Source: Janthinobacterium rivuli (lineage in GTDB: Bacteria; Pseudomonadota; Gammaproteobacteria; Burkholderiales; Burkholderiaceae_D). From it: a DNA stretch of 64,000 nt. The notes under the pieces are model-generated. The model did not search any database. It had not been told where the DNA came from and saw only the letters and a list, made by a program, of their open reading frames with translations. Below, one piece after another: positions 53,163 through 62,228 of this stretch (the stretch's first letter is position 1; each line of letters starts with the position of its first letter). Where the stretch lies: the NCBI RefSeq assembly GCF_009208735.1, contig NZ_WFLJ01000002.1:333780-397779 (forward strand), read 5' to 3'. A program made the position numbers and the translations under genes.

Positions 53163-53239
53163 GGTGATATAGCTCAGTTGGTTAGAGCACAGCATTCATA
53201 ATGCTGGGGTCGGTGGTTCAAGTCCACCTATCACCACCA
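53163..53239 (+). tRNA. tRNA-Met (anticodon CAT), copy 1
   Basis: The acceptor arms GGTGATA and TATCACC pair fully. The D-arm has GCTCAGTTGGTTAGAGC, the anticodon loop TTCATAA and the T-arm GTTCAAG. The CCA end is encoded. The D-loop and acceptor favour elongator Met; a tRNA-Ile with modified CAT cannot be fully ruled out. Confidence 0.93.
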
Positions 53240-53298
53240 AAGAACATCGATCAGGTTTGCCCTGATCAAAACCAGCATCCGGTCTGACCGGTCTGTTT

Positions 53299-53375
53299 GG
53301 TGATATAGCTCAGTTGGTTAGAGCACAGCATTCATAATGCTGGGGTCGGTGGTTCAAGTCCACCTATCACCACCA
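53299..53375 (+). tRNA. tRNA-Met (anticodon CAT), copy 2
   Basis: Identical in all 77 positions to copy 1, including the encoded CCA, 59 nt downstream. The two are likely cut from one transcript. Confidence 0.93.
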
Positions 53376-53391
53376 AGAATTAGCAGCATCG

Positions 53392-53429
53392 AAAAACCCG
53401 CCACTGCCCCGTGCAGCGGCGGGTTTTTT
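53392..53429 (+). terminator. Intrinsic terminator after the tRNA pair
   Basis: CCCGCC and GGCGGG form the outer stem, with CTGC and GCAG continuing inside, and six T residues follow. A run of five A residues before it makes it partly bidirectional. Confidence 0.85.
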
Positions 53430-53522
53430 CATTTCCGGCGCCGCCGCGCATGCGGCCTGCGCACAACACCTGCGCCACTCGCATGCAATCGGGGATTGTG
53501 ACAAACCGCCACTGGCGCTTAA

Positions 53523-53541
53523 AATGAGAATAATTCTCATT
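53523..53541. promoter_or_regulatory. Fur box upstream of fecI
   Basis: AATGAGAAT and ATTCTCATT form a perfect 9-1-9 inverted repeat, the layout of the Fur-Fe2+ binding site, 17 bp before the sigma-factor start codon. It predicts repression of the fec genes when iron is plentiful. Confidence 0.8.
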
Positions 53542-53558
53542 CATATTATTCATCGCCC

Positions 53559-54086
53559 ATGTCCGCCATCCAGCCCAGCCTGCAACAGCAAGTGCAGTCG
53601 CTCTACAGCGAACATCACGGCTGGCTGGTCGACTGGTTACGCAAAAAACTCCGCTGCCCGCATGGCGCGGCCGACGTGGCGCAAGACACCTTCGTGCGCA
53701 TCATCGCTTCGCGCGACGCGCTGTTCGGCATGCGCGAGCCGCGCGCCTACCTGTCGACGACGGCGAAGCGCTTGCTGCTCGACCGCGCGCGCCGCCAGAT
53801 CCTCGAACGCAGCTACCTGGCGGAACTGGCCCTGCTGGCCGACAGCCTGCCCGGCGCGCCTTCGCCGGACGAGATCCTGATGGCCGTGCAGGCGCTCGGG
53901 CAGATCGCCACGGCGCTGGACGGATTGTCCAGCAAGGCGCGCGACGCCTTCTTGCTGCACTACCTGGAAGAGCAATCGCAGGCCGCCGTCGCCGCACACC
54001 TGAACGTCTCCACGCGCATGGTGCAAAAATACCTGGTGCAAGCCTTGCTGGCCTGCCGCCACGCCTGCCCGGCCATGGCGGCATGA
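53559..54086 (+). CDS. fecI: ECF sigma factor, FecI-like
   Basis: A 175-residue sigma-70 family factor. Region 2 (VDWLRKKLRCPHGAADVAQDTFVRII) binds the -10 and core polymerase; region 4 (LSSKARDAFLLHYLEEQSQAAVAAHLNVSTRMVQKYL, shown in part) is the -35-binding helix-turn-helix. It overlaps fecR by 4 bp and sits just after a Fur box. It should switch on the receptor gene downstream when the siderophore signal arrives through FecR. Confidence 0.93.
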   Translation: MSAIQPSLQQQVQSLYSEHHGWLVDWLRKKLRCPHGAADVAQDTFVRIIASRDALFGMREPRAYLSTTAKRLLLDRARRQILERSYLAELALLADSLPGAPSPDEILMAVQALGQIATALDGLSSKARDAFLLHYLEEQSQAAVAAHLNVSTRMVQKYLVQALLACRHACPAMAA

Positions 54087-55075
54087 ATCGCCCCGACGCC
54101 GAGGTGGCGGCCGAGGAGGCCGCGCACTGGATCGTGCAGTTCAGCGCCGACGACCCGGCCGAGCGCGAACAGGCGCGCATCGGCTTCGCCGCGTGGAAGG
54201 CGGCCGACCCGCTGCACGCGACGGTCGCCGCCGGCATGGAAAACCTGCTGCGTCAATTGCACGCCGTGCGCGAGCCGGCCGGCGGCGACCATCGCCCCGC
54301 GCGCGCCGCCCTGGCCGCCATCGCGCCCGACCGTCCCCGCCAGCGTCTGCGCCAGCTGGCCGCCGCCAGCGCCGTAGCCGTGCTGGTGCTGACCGGCGCG
54401 CTGGCCCTCGGCGGGCGCCCCGCCTACCTGCTGGCCGACCTGCGCAGCCCCACCGGACAATGGCACACGCACACGCTCGCCGACGGCAGCCGGATCACCC
54501 TGGGCAGCGACAGCGCCGTCAACGTGCGTTTCCATGCGGACGAGCGGCATGTGGAACTGGTGCGTGGCGACATCCTCGTCGACGTGGCCAAGGATGCGCG
54601 GCGCCCCTTCATCGTCGACAGCGAGCAGGCGGCGATCCGCGCCCTGGGCACGCGCTTTACGGTGCGCAGGGACGATGGCGCCACCATCCTGAGCATGCTG
54701 GAATCCAAGGTGCTGGCGCAGGTGCCGCAACAACCAGCCGTCGTGGTGCAGGCGGGCCAGCGCACGCGCATCACGGACGACGGCGTGGGGCCGATCACGG
54801 CCATCGATGCGGTCAGCGTGCAGGAAGCGTGGCGCACGCGCCAGCTGGTGGTCGACGACCAGCCGCTGACCGAAGTGCTCGACGAGCTGGCCCGTCACCG
54901 CCCCGGCCAGCTGCATTACGACAGCGCGCAGATCGCCGGCATCCGCGTGGCGGCCGTACTGCCGCTGGATGACACGGACAAGGCGCTGCAGCTGTTGATC
55001 GACAATTTCCCGCAGCTGCGCATCCGCATGCTGACGCGCTACCTGGTGATGGTGGACGCGCCCGCAAAAAAATAA
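54083..55075 (+). CDS. fecR: Anti-sigma regulator FecR
   Basis: A 330-residue inner-membrane protein. The N-terminal cytoplasmic part (AAHWIVQFSADDPAEREQ and WKAADPLHA) holds the sigma contact. A single helix near residues 88-108 precedes the periplasmic FecR domain (LADGSRITLGSDSAVNVRF) and a C-terminal STN-like part (VLDELARHRPGQLHYD) that touches the receptor's signalling domain. It keeps FecI inactive or primes it, depending on the receptor. Confidence 0.93.
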   Translation: MNRPDAEVAAEEAAHWIVQFSADDPAEREQARIGFAAWKAADPLHATVAAGMENLLRQLHAVREPAGGDHRPARAALAAIAPDRPRQRLRQLAAASAVAVLVLTGALALGGRPAYLLADLRSPTGQWHTHTLADGSRITLGSDSAVNVRFHADERHVELVRGDILVDVAKDARRPFIVDSEQAAIRALGTRFTVRRDDGATILSMLESKVLAQVPQQPAVVVQAGQRTRITDDGVGPITAIDAVSVQEAWRTRQLVVDDQPLTEVLDELARHRPGQLHYDSAQIAGIRVAAVLPLDDTDKALQLLIDNFPQLRIRMLTRYLVMVDAPAKK

Positions 55076-55148
55076 ATGCCCGCGCAGGTTCGTGTTGGCG
55101 CATCTCGTGCGTCAAGGCAGCTGAGATCAATCAAAAAAGGCTGTCACC

Positions 55149-57629
55149 ATGTACGCTCAAGTCGTTGCCGTTTCATCCCCGCACACCCTGCGCACGCGTC
55201 TGCGCCCGCTGGCCCTGGCGGCCATGCTGCTGGCCGGCGCCAGTCTGCACGCCCAGGCCGCAGCGCAGGCCAGCCCTGCCGCCATCAGCTATGCCATCCC
55301 CGCCGGTCCGCTGGCCGGCGCCCTGAACCGCTACGCCCTGCAGGCGGGCGTCTCCATCGTCATCGACGCCTCCAAGGTGCAGGGGCTGCAGACGGCCGGC
55401 CTGCAGGGCAGCTACGCCATCGAGGACGGTTTCGCCGCGCTGCTGCGCGGCAGCGGCTACACGATCGGCAAGACGTCCACCGGCTATGTGCTGGTGGCCG
55501 CGCCGGCGTCCGCGCCCACGGCGGCGGCCAGCGCCGCTTCGGCGGCCGAACGCACCATGCCCGCGATTACCATCGTCGGCCAGGCCGAGCAAGGCGCCAC
55601 CACGGAAGGCAGCGGCTCCTACACGGCGCGCAAGCTCACCATCGGCAAGGGCGAGCAAGCGATGAAGGACATCCCGCAATCGGTGAGCGTGCTGACGCGC
55701 CAGCGCCTGGACGACCAGGGCATCACGGACTTGCGCGAAGCCGTCAACAACGTCACCGGCGTGGTGGGCGTGCATGGCGTGGGACCGGGCGTGGTGATCA
55801 CGGCGCGCGGCTTCCAGATCGATCAATGGCAGTACGACGGCGTGCCGATCGACCGCAACACCTATGCGCTGGGTAACTGGGGCCAGGAAAACATGGTCAT
55901 CTACGACCGCCTGGAAGTGCTGCGCGGCGCTTCCAGCATGCTCGTCGGCACGGGCAGCCCGGGCGGTTCCGTCAATCTGGTGCGCAAGCGCCCGCTGGCC
56001 ACGCGCGCGATCACGCTGACGGGGCGCGCCGGCTCCTGGGACCACTACGGCGCCCAGGTCGACATCAGCAGCCCCCTGAACGCGGAAGGCACCCTGCGCG
56101 GACGCGCCATCGTCGATGAAGACGACACCCATTCCTTCGTCGACCAGGTGTGGAGCAAGAACCGCACCCTGTACGCGGCGCTCGACTACGACCTGGGACC
56201 GGCCACCACCCTGGGCCTGGCCATCAGCAACGTCAACGACCATGGCCGCCCCACCTTCATCGGCCTGCCCCGCTACGCGGACGGCAGCGAACTGCCTCTG
56301 CCGCGCTCCACCTTCACAGGTGCCGACTGGAACCGCAGCCTGGTGGAACAGAGCACCGTCTACCTGGACCTGGAACACCACTTCAATACGCAATGGAGCC
56401 TGAAAGCGTCGGCGCTGGGCATGAATGAAAGTACCAGCTCGACGCACCAGCGCACGGCCTTCAAGATCAATCCCGACGGCAGCGGCGCGCGCTATGGCGA
56501 CTTTTCCACCGATTTCGACAACCGCAAGCGCGGTATCGACGCCTTCGTGCGCGGCAAATTCGATGGCCTGGGCATCGCGCAGGAAGTCGTCGTCGGCGCC
56601 AGCTATGTCAGCATGACGTCGAACGACCGCTATGCGCGCGCGTGGGAAACGGGCGCGGATATCTTCCATATCAAGCACAATCGGCCATGGCAGGATTTCG
56701 ACACCATCGCCGCGCGCCCAACGGGTGTGACCAGCTACAGCACCTACGACATGCGCCAGAAAGGCCTGTACGCCACCTGGAACGGCCAGCTGACGAGCAA
56801 TCTGAAAACCCTGCTGGGCGGGCGCTTCAACTGGTACGACTTCGTGTATGCCACGCCGGACGGCTACCGCGACGCCACTCGCACCACGGCCAAGTTCACG
56901 CCGTCGGTGGGCCTGATCTACGCACTGACGCCGCAATGGTCGGCCTACGCCAGCTATGCGGACGTGTTCCAGCCGCAGACGAACCACGATGTGGCCGGTC
57001 GCACCCTCAAGCCCATCACGGGCAGCAGCTACGAGGGCGGCATCAAGGGCGAATTGCTGGACGGCAAGGTCAACACCTCGCTGGCCGTCTTCCGCTATGA
57101 CCACAAGGACCGCGCCGTCACCGATTACGCCGCCGGTTTCGCCTGCGACGGCTGGTACTGCTCGCGCGCCTCGGGCAAGGTGCGCAGCCAGGGCCTGGAA
57201 GCGGAAGTATCGGGCGAAGTGGCGCGCGGCTTGCAGCTGTCGGCCGGCTACGCCTACACGACGACGACCTATCTCGACGATCCGGACAACAAGGGCCAGG
57301 TCTTTTCCACCTGGACGCCGAAGCACATGCTGCGCCTTTGGTCGAGCTATACCCTGCCAGGCGCGTGGGACAAGTTCAGCGTGGGCGCCGGCGCCAACCT
57401 GCAAAGCCATACGGTCGACACGGAGCGCACCTTCAAGGTTGCCGGCTTCTCGATCTGGAATGCACGCCTGGGCTGGCAAGCCACGCCGCAAGTGGCCCTG
57501 TCGCTGAACGTCAACAACGTCTTCGACAAGCGCTACATCATCCCGTCCTACAACACCACGGGGTCGAATAACTACTATGGCGATCCGCGCAACGTGCAGT
57601 TCACCCTGAAGTACACGCCGAAATGGTAG
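55149..57629 (+). CDS. TonB-dependent siderophore receptor with signalling domain (FecA/FpvA-like)
   Basis: An 826-residue outer-membrane receptor. A signal peptide ends near residue 38; the STN signalling domain (about 45-115, ISYAIPAGPLAGALNRYA) contacts FecR. The plug follows (DIPQSVSVLTRQRLDDQGI, RGFQIDQWQYDGVPIDRN and EVLRGASSMLVGTGSPGG), then a 22-strand barrel ending in LKYTPKW. The layout fits ferric-hydroxamate or catecholate uptake. No siderophore synthesis genes are near, so it may take up foreign siderophores. The ligand is unknown. Confidence 0.93.
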   Translation: MYAQVVAVSSPHTLRTRLRPLALAAMLLAGASLHAQAAAQASPAAISYAIPAGPLAGALNRYALQAGVSIVIDASKVQGLQTAGLQGSYAIEDGFAALLRGSGYTIGKTSTGYVLVAAPASAPTAAASAASAAERTMPAITIVGQAEQGATTEGSGSYTARKLTIGKGEQAMKDIPQSVSVLTRQRLDDQGITDLREAVNNVTGVVGVHGVGPGVVITARGFQIDQWQYDGVPIDRNTYALGNWGQENMVIYDRLEVLRGASSMLVGTGSPGGSVNLVRKRPLATRAITLTGRAGSWDHYGAQVDISSPLNAEGTLRGRAIVDEDDTHSFVDQVWSKNRTLYAALDYDLGPATTLGLAISNVNDHGRPTFIGLPRYADGSELPLPRSTFTGADWNRSLVEQSTVYLDLEHHFNTQWSLKASALGMNESTSSTHQRTAFKINPDGSGARYGDFSTDFDNRKRGIDAFVRGKFDGLGIAQEVVVGASYVSMTSNDRYARAWETGADIFHIKHNRPWQDFDTIAARPTGVTSYSTYDMRQKGLYATWNGQLTSNLKTLLGGRFNWYDFVYATPDGYRDATRTTAKFTPSVGLIYALTPQWSAYASYADVFQPQTNHDVAGRTLKPITGSSYEGGIKGELLDGKVNTSLAVFRYDHKDRAVTDYAAGFACDGWYCSRASGKVRSQGLEAEVSGEVARGLQLSAGYAYTTTTYLDDPDNKGQVFSTWTPKHMLRLWSSYTLPGAWDKFSVGAGANLQSHTVDTERTFKVAGFSIWNARLGWQATPQVALSLNVNNVFDKRYIIPSYNTTGSNNYYGDPRNVQFTLKYTPKW

Positions 57630-57790
57630 GACGACCGGGAGGCTGAGGGCCGGCGCGATGGCCGCGCCGCGTGACTGACGGGACGACCGGCATTCAGTTC
57701 GCGCCGCGGCCGGCATTTTCGGCTAAGATGATGGCGCGGCATTGCGCCGCACCGCATCGTGCATCGGCCTCTCATTCATCTACACCGTCA

Positions 57791-58810
57791 ATGGAACAAA
57801 AAGACAAGTCTTGGGTCACTTCGGTGGACGTCGCCAAACGTGCCGGCGTCTCCCGCTCCGCCGTCTCGCGCACGTTCACGCCCGGCGCCAGCGTGGCGCC
57901 CGAAACGCGAGCGCGCGTGATGGAAGCGGCGCAGTCGCTGGGCTACCAGGTCAACATCCTGGCGCGCAGCATGAACCAGGGACAAAGCAACCTGGTGGGC
58001 GTCGTCATCACGGGCTTCACGGACCCGTTCCGCGTGGCCCTGCTGGGGGAAATCACGCGCAGCCTGAGCGAACATGCGCTGGTGCCGCTGCTGATGAATA
58101 CGGAAGACCCCGAACGCCTCAGCGAATTGCTGCGCATCCTCCTCAGCTACAAGATTTCCGGCGTCATCATGACGTCCGGCTCGCCGCCATCCGCCGTCGC
58201 CACGGAGTACCTGCAGCGGCAAGTGCCGGTGGCCATGATCAACCGCGCGCGCGACCTGAAAGGCGTGGACGTGGTCAACAGCGACAATCGCCATGGCGGC
58301 GAACTGGCGGCCAGCACCCTGCTCGACAGCGGCGCCAAACGGCTGGCCTTCGTCAACACGCGCGCCAGCAGTTTCAGCGGCATCGCGCGCGGCAAGGCCT
58401 TCCTCGACCACCTGGCGCCGGCCGTGGCGAAGAAGCGCTGCACGGCCGGCGAATACCTGGCCGACGCCATCGGCTACCAGGCGGGCCAGGAAGCGGCCGA
58501 CGCCCTGCTCGCGTCAAGCAAGCTGCCCGACGGCGTCTTTTGCGCCACCGACCTGATCGCCTGCGGTTTCATCGACGCGGCGCGCAGCAAGTACGGCATC
58601 GACGTGCCCGCGCAACTGCAGGTGATCGGCTTCGACGACATTCCCATGGCCGCGCTGGACGCCTACCAGCTGACCACCATCCGCCAGGATGCGGGCGAAC
58701 TGGCGCGCCGCGCCGTCAAGAGCCTGGTCGAGCGCATGGAAAAATTTGCCATGCCGGGCCGCCTGAAGGAAGTGCCCGTCACCCTGGTGCGGCGCGGCAC
58801 GACGCGCTAA
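57791..58810 (+). CDS. LacI-family transcriptional regulator
   Basis: A 339-residue regulator. The N-terminal helix-turn-helix is VTSVDVAKRAGVSRSAVSRTF, with a hinge near residue 55. The periplasmic-binding-like ligand domain has VVITGFTDPFRVALLG, VNSDNRHGGELAAS and GFDDIPMAALDAYQLTT. The ATG at 57791 starts the HTH directly; a longer frame reaches back to 57671 without support. It is followed by a hairpin, a promoter with a palindrome and phosphatase genes, which it probably controls. Its inducer is unknown. Confidence 0.9.
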   Translation: MEQKDKSWVTSVDVAKRAGVSRSAVSRTFTPGASVAPETRARVMEAAQSLGYQVNILARSMNQGQSNLVGVVITGFTDPFRVALLGEITRSLSEHALVPLLMNTEDPERLSELLRILLSYKISGVIMTSGSPPSAVATEYLQRQVPVAMINRARDLKGVDVVNSDNRHGGELAASTLLDSGAKRLAFVNTRASSFSGIARGKAFLDHLAPAVAKKRCTAGEYLADAIGYQAGQEAADALLASSKLPDGVFCATDLIACGFIDAARSKYGIDVPAQLQVIGFDDIPMAALDAYQLTTIRQDAGELARRAVKSLVERMEKFAMPGRLKEVPVTLVRRGTTR

Positions 58811-58822
58811 GCGATGCAACAC

Positions 58823-58847
58823 GGCAGATGGCGCCGCGCCGTCTGCC
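58823..58847 (+). terminator. Hairpin after the LacI-type gene
   Basis: GGCAGA and TCTGCC, with GGCGC and GCGCC inside, form a strong stem 13 nt after the stop. No U-run follows, so it is only a possible terminator. Confidence 0.45.
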
Positions 58848-58907
58848 CGCCCGCCACGGCCCGCCGTTCCCCGTTTTCCACACTTTTTCATCCCCCACCT
58901 GTACTTG

Positions 58908-58936
58908 TTGACATCAAAAAAAATCCGGGTTACTGT
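58908..58936 (+). promoter_or_regulatory. Promoter of the phosphatase gene
   Basis: TTGACA (58908-58913) is followed after 17 nt by TACTGT (58931-58936). The -10 matches only partly, as is common for promoters that need control. The operator-like palindromes begin 2 nt downstream. Confidence 0.5.
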
Positions 58937-58938
58937 TT

Positions 58939-58964
58939 GCACACGCGTGCTGCACACGTGTGCA
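58939..58964. promoter_or_regulatory. LacI-type operator palindromes
   Basis: TGCACACGTGTGCA (58951-58964) is a perfect 14-bp palindrome, preceded by the imperfect copy GCACACGCGTGC (58939-58950). They sit directly downstream of the -10 box, where a bound repressor would block transcription. The adjacent LacI-type regulator is the likely ligand. Confidence 0.6.
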
Positions 58965-59040
58965 ATTTCTTCAAACAGGCCAGTTCTGGCCACACCATTA
59001 AAAAAGCGCCCCGTCCGCGGTGGCGTATCAGGAGACTGTT

Positions 59041-60441
59041 ATGTTGAACCACGTTCTAAGAATCGCCCTGTTCGGCGCCGGGGCCATCGGCCTGGCGGCC
59101 TGCACCACCCCCACCGCCACGCGGCAAGACATGGCCGCCACGGTCGCCGCCGATCCGAAGCTGGCGAAGATCGGCCAGATCGTCGTCGTATACATGGAAA
59201 ACCGCAGCTTCGACCATCTGTTCGGCACCTTCCCCGGCGCCGACGGCATCGCCAATGGCCACGCGCCCGACACCACCACGCAGATAGGCCCCGATGGCAA
59301 GCCGTACCGCCTGCTGCCCGCCGTGGCGTTCGACAAGGGCGGCCTGGACCCGCGCTTCAAGGGCGACATCGGCAACCAGGCCTTCCGCATGGAGCCGAGC
59401 GTCTCGCTGGGCGACAAGACGGCCAGTCCCGTGCATGCCTTCTGGACGCACAAGCGCCAGATCAACGACGGCAAGAATGACCGCTTCGTCGTCGAGGGCA
59501 ATACGGGCGCCCTGCCCATGGGCTATTTCGACGGCAGCAAGCTCAAACTGTGGACGCTGGCGCAACGCTACACCTTGGCCGACCGCTTCTTCCAGTCCGC
59601 CTACGGCGGTTCCTTCCTCAACCACATGTGGCTGACCTGCGCCTGCACGCCCGTGTTCCCGAACGCGCCCAAGTCCATCGTCGCCCAGGATGACCGCGGC
59701 ACGGGCCACAAGAAGGGCGAAGAGGCGGAAGTGACACAGGATGGCTACGCCGTCAACACCATGCAAGGCCCGCTGCTGTTCGACCCCACCAAGAAGCAGA
59801 CCTTCCTGCCACCACAAACCATGCCCACCATCGGCGACCGCCTGACGGACAAGGGCATTTCCTGGGTCTACTATGCCGACGGCTACGACATCGCCGTCGC
59901 CTCGACCAAGTCGGGCAAGAAGGCCGAGGATTTCTCGTACCACCACCAGCCGTTCACCTACTTCAAGCGCTTCATCGACAGTCCCCAGCAGCGCGCCACG
60001 CACCTGAAGGACCGCTCCGACATGCTCGCGGACATCAAGGCCGGCAAGCTGCCGCCCGTCTCGTTCTACAAGCCGATGGGCAAGAAGAACATGCACCCGG
60101 GGATGGAAAAATCGAGCGTGGCGGCCGGCGACGACGAAGGCGTGGCCATCATCAGCGCCATCATGGAAGGCCCGCAATGGAAGGATACCGTCGTCATCGT
60201 CACCACCGATGAAAACGGCGGCTTCTGGGACCACGTGGCGCCACCGAAGGGCGACCGCTTCGGCCCTGCCACGCGCATCCCCGCGCTGGTGATCTCGCCC
60301 TTCAGCGAAGGCGGGCATATCGACCATACCGAATATGAAACCGTGTCGATCCTGAAGTTCATCGAGGAACGCCACGGCCTGGCGCCATTGAGCGAACGCG
60401 ATGCGCGCGCCAACAGCCTGGCCAAGGCCCTCAAGCTGTAA
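59041..60441 (+). CDS. AcpA-like acid phosphatase / phosphoesterase lipoprotein
   Basis: A 466-residue exported protein. The signal ends in IGLAAC with Cys21 as lipidation site. The alkaline-phosphatase-like phosphoesterase family motif is VVYMENRSFDHLFGTFPGAD, and VTTDENGGFWDHVAPP lies near the C-terminal third. The family includes acid phosphatase AcpA and phospholipase C; the shorter length here fits AcpA. It should release phosphate from organic esters outside the inner membrane. The ATG at 59041 is directly before the signal. Confidence 0.88.
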   Translation: MLNHVLRIALFGAGAIGLAACTTPTATRQDMAATVAADPKLAKIGQIVVVYMENRSFDHLFGTFPGADGIANGHAPDTTTQIGPDGKPYRLLPAVAFDKGGLDPRFKGDIGNQAFRMEPSVSLGDKTASPVHAFWTHKRQINDGKNDRFVVEGNTGALPMGYFDGSKLKLWTLAQRYTLADRFFQSAYGGSFLNHMWLTCACTPVFPNAPKSIVAQDDRGTGHKKGEEAEVTQDGYAVNTMQGPLLFDPTKKQTFLPPQTMPTIGDRLTDKGISWVYYADGYDIAVASTKSGKKAEDFSYHHQPFTYFKRFIDSPQQRATHLKDRSDMLADIKAGKLPPVSFYKPMGKKNMHPGMEKSSVAAGDDEGVAIISAIMEGPQWKDTVVIVTTDENGGFWDHVAPPKGDRFGPATRIPALVISPFSEGGHIDHTEYETVSILKFIEERHGLAPLSERDARANSLAKALKL

Positions 60442-60516
60442 CTTCCCCTGCCCGTCTACCCTGGGTGCGCCGTCCTGCGCGGCGCGCCCGGGCTAACCAC
60501 ACCTGAAGGAAACGCC

Positions 60517-62130
60517 ATGCTGCACGCACGCCATCTTCCCCTGTCCCTCCTGATGCTCGCCCTGGCCGCCTGTGGCGGCGGCGACGATACGCCGCCCCCT
60601 GTCACGCCGCCGGTGACGCCGCCGGTGACGCCACCGCCCGCCACCTACTACCAGACCAAGACGCCGTACACGCCACAACAGGAAGCCGCCACCTATGAGG
60701 CCGCGCCAGCCGGCTACGCGCCCGTGTTCACCGAACTGGTGGCGCGCCACGGCTCGCGCGGCCTGTCGAGCATGAAGTACGACGCCGCCTTTTACAACGT
60801 CTGGCAAAGGGCGGCGGCCGACGATGCGCTCACGCCGCTGGGGCAAAAACTGGGCGCCGATATCCTGAAACTGATGAAGGCCAACGCCCTGCTCGGCTAT
60901 GGCGTGGACGGCATCACGGCGCCCGGCTACGGCAACCTGTCGCAGACGGGCATCAATGAACACAAGCAGCTGGCCGTGCGCATGCTGGCGCGCCTGCCCG
61001 CCCTGTTCACGCAGCTCGGCGCCAATGCCGCCAGCGCGCCGCGCCAGATCGTCACCGTCAGCTCCGGCGTGGACCGCGCCAAGGACAGCGCCGCGTATTT
61101 CGCGCAGTCGCTGGCCAGCACGGCGCCGGCCGTCGCCCCGCTGATCACCTTGCCGCCCGCCCCCGCCGGCTACCCGACCGGCAAGCCCGTGGCGCAACCG
61201 GCCGGCACCAACCGCTTCCTGCTGTATGCGCACAAGCTGGTGCCGAAGACGGACCTGGTCACCGATGCCCTCGACCGCTACTACCAGACCTACCAGGACA
61301 GCCAGGCCTACCAGGCCTACCTGAAAAGCCCCGACTTCCTGGCCAAATACACGGCCATCGACACGGACGCCACGGCGCGCACCCTGGGTCGCGAAGTGCT
61401 TGAACGCCTGTTTACCAAGGCGTTTGTGGACAAGATCGACAACGGCACCTACAGCTTCGCCAATACGGGCACTTACAGCTTCACCAGCGACGACGGCAAG
61501 TTCACCAACACCGTCACGGGCGACGGCGAGACCACCATCAAGGGCCTGGCCGATGCCGCTTCCGTGCTGTACAACCTGTACGCCATCATGGCCGGCATGA
61601 CGAACGAGGTCAAAACCGACTTCGTGCAGTACATGCCGTCGGATGCGGCCAAGTACCAGGCCTTCGTGCAGGACTACCAGGATTTCTACAACAAGGGGCC
61701 CGGCACCACGGAGAGCGCCAACGTCACCTGGAACTATGTGCGCGCGCTGCGCGAAGACTTCTTCACGGAAGTGGACGCCATCGCGCGCGGCGACCTGTCG
61801 CACGGCGCCAAGCTGCGCTTCACGCACGCCGAAGCCATCATCCCGCTGGCCACGGCCATGGGCCTGAAGACCGTCGTCGGCACGCTGCCGGCGGCGCAGA
61901 CCTACGGCTATGACAACAGCAGCTGGCGCGGCCTGTATGTGGCGCCGATGGCCGCCAACATGCAGTGGGATGTGTACCGCGACGGCAGCGGCAATGTGCT
62001 GGTGAAGATGCTGTACAACGAAAAGGAAACGGACTTCCAGGCCGCCTGCGATGGCGCCCGCTTTGCCGCCGGCAGCCATTTCTATGTGTACGCGAAGCTG
62101 AAGACCTGCTACGGCCACGTGGCACAGTAA
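60517..62130 (+). CDS. Histidine phosphatase, MINPP/phytase-like lipoprotein
   Basis: A 537-residue exported protein. The signal ends at ALAAC (Cys19), followed by a Gly/Asp and Pro/Val/Thr repeat linker (PPVTPPVTPP). The phosphatase motif is VARHGSRGLSS (catalytic His78), and the proton donor region is RFTHAEAI near residue 438, where HAE replaces the HD of usual acid phosphatases. HAE is the mark of multiple-inositol-polyphosphate phosphatases, which remove phosphates from phytate. The gene is 75 nt after the AcpA-like gene, and its homologue follows 98 nt later. Confidence 0.87.
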   Translation: MLHARHLPLSLLMLALAACGGGDDTPPPVTPPVTPPVTPPPATYYQTKTPYTPQQEAATYEAAPAGYAPVFTELVARHGSRGLSSMKYDAAFYNVWQRAAADDALTPLGQKLGADILKLMKANALLGYGVDGITAPGYGNLSQTGINEHKQLAVRMLARLPALFTQLGANAASAPRQIVTVSSGVDRAKDSAAYFAQSLASTAPAVAPLITLPPAPAGYPTGKPVAQPAGTNRFLLYAHKLVPKTDLVTDALDRYYQTYQDSQAYQAYLKSPDFLAKYTAIDTDATARTLGREVLERLFTKAFVDKIDNGTYSFANTGTYSFTSDDGKFTNTVTGDGETTIKGLADAASVLYNLYAIMAGMTNEVKTDFVQYMPSDAAKYQAFVQDYQDFYNKGPGTTESANVTWNYVRALREDFFTEVDAIARGDLSHGAKLRFTHAEAIIPLATAMGLKTVVGTLPAAQTYGYDNSSWRGLYVAPMAANMQWDVYRDGSGNVLVKMLYNEKETDFQAACDGARFAAGSHFYVYAKLKTCYGHVAQ

Positions 62131-62228
62131 GCAGGGAACGCGGGCGGGACGGCATTCATCCGTGCCCGCCTGTTTCACGTTTGGTGCTAGGCTTGCGCGT
62201 AGGAAATTGAACTCAGCTACGGACTGCC

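Noticed and set aside
53163..53375. The two tRNA genes as an island insertion site
   Set aside because: The CCA ends are intact, and no integrase or repeated tRNA 3' end follows; the next gene is a chromosomal fec set.
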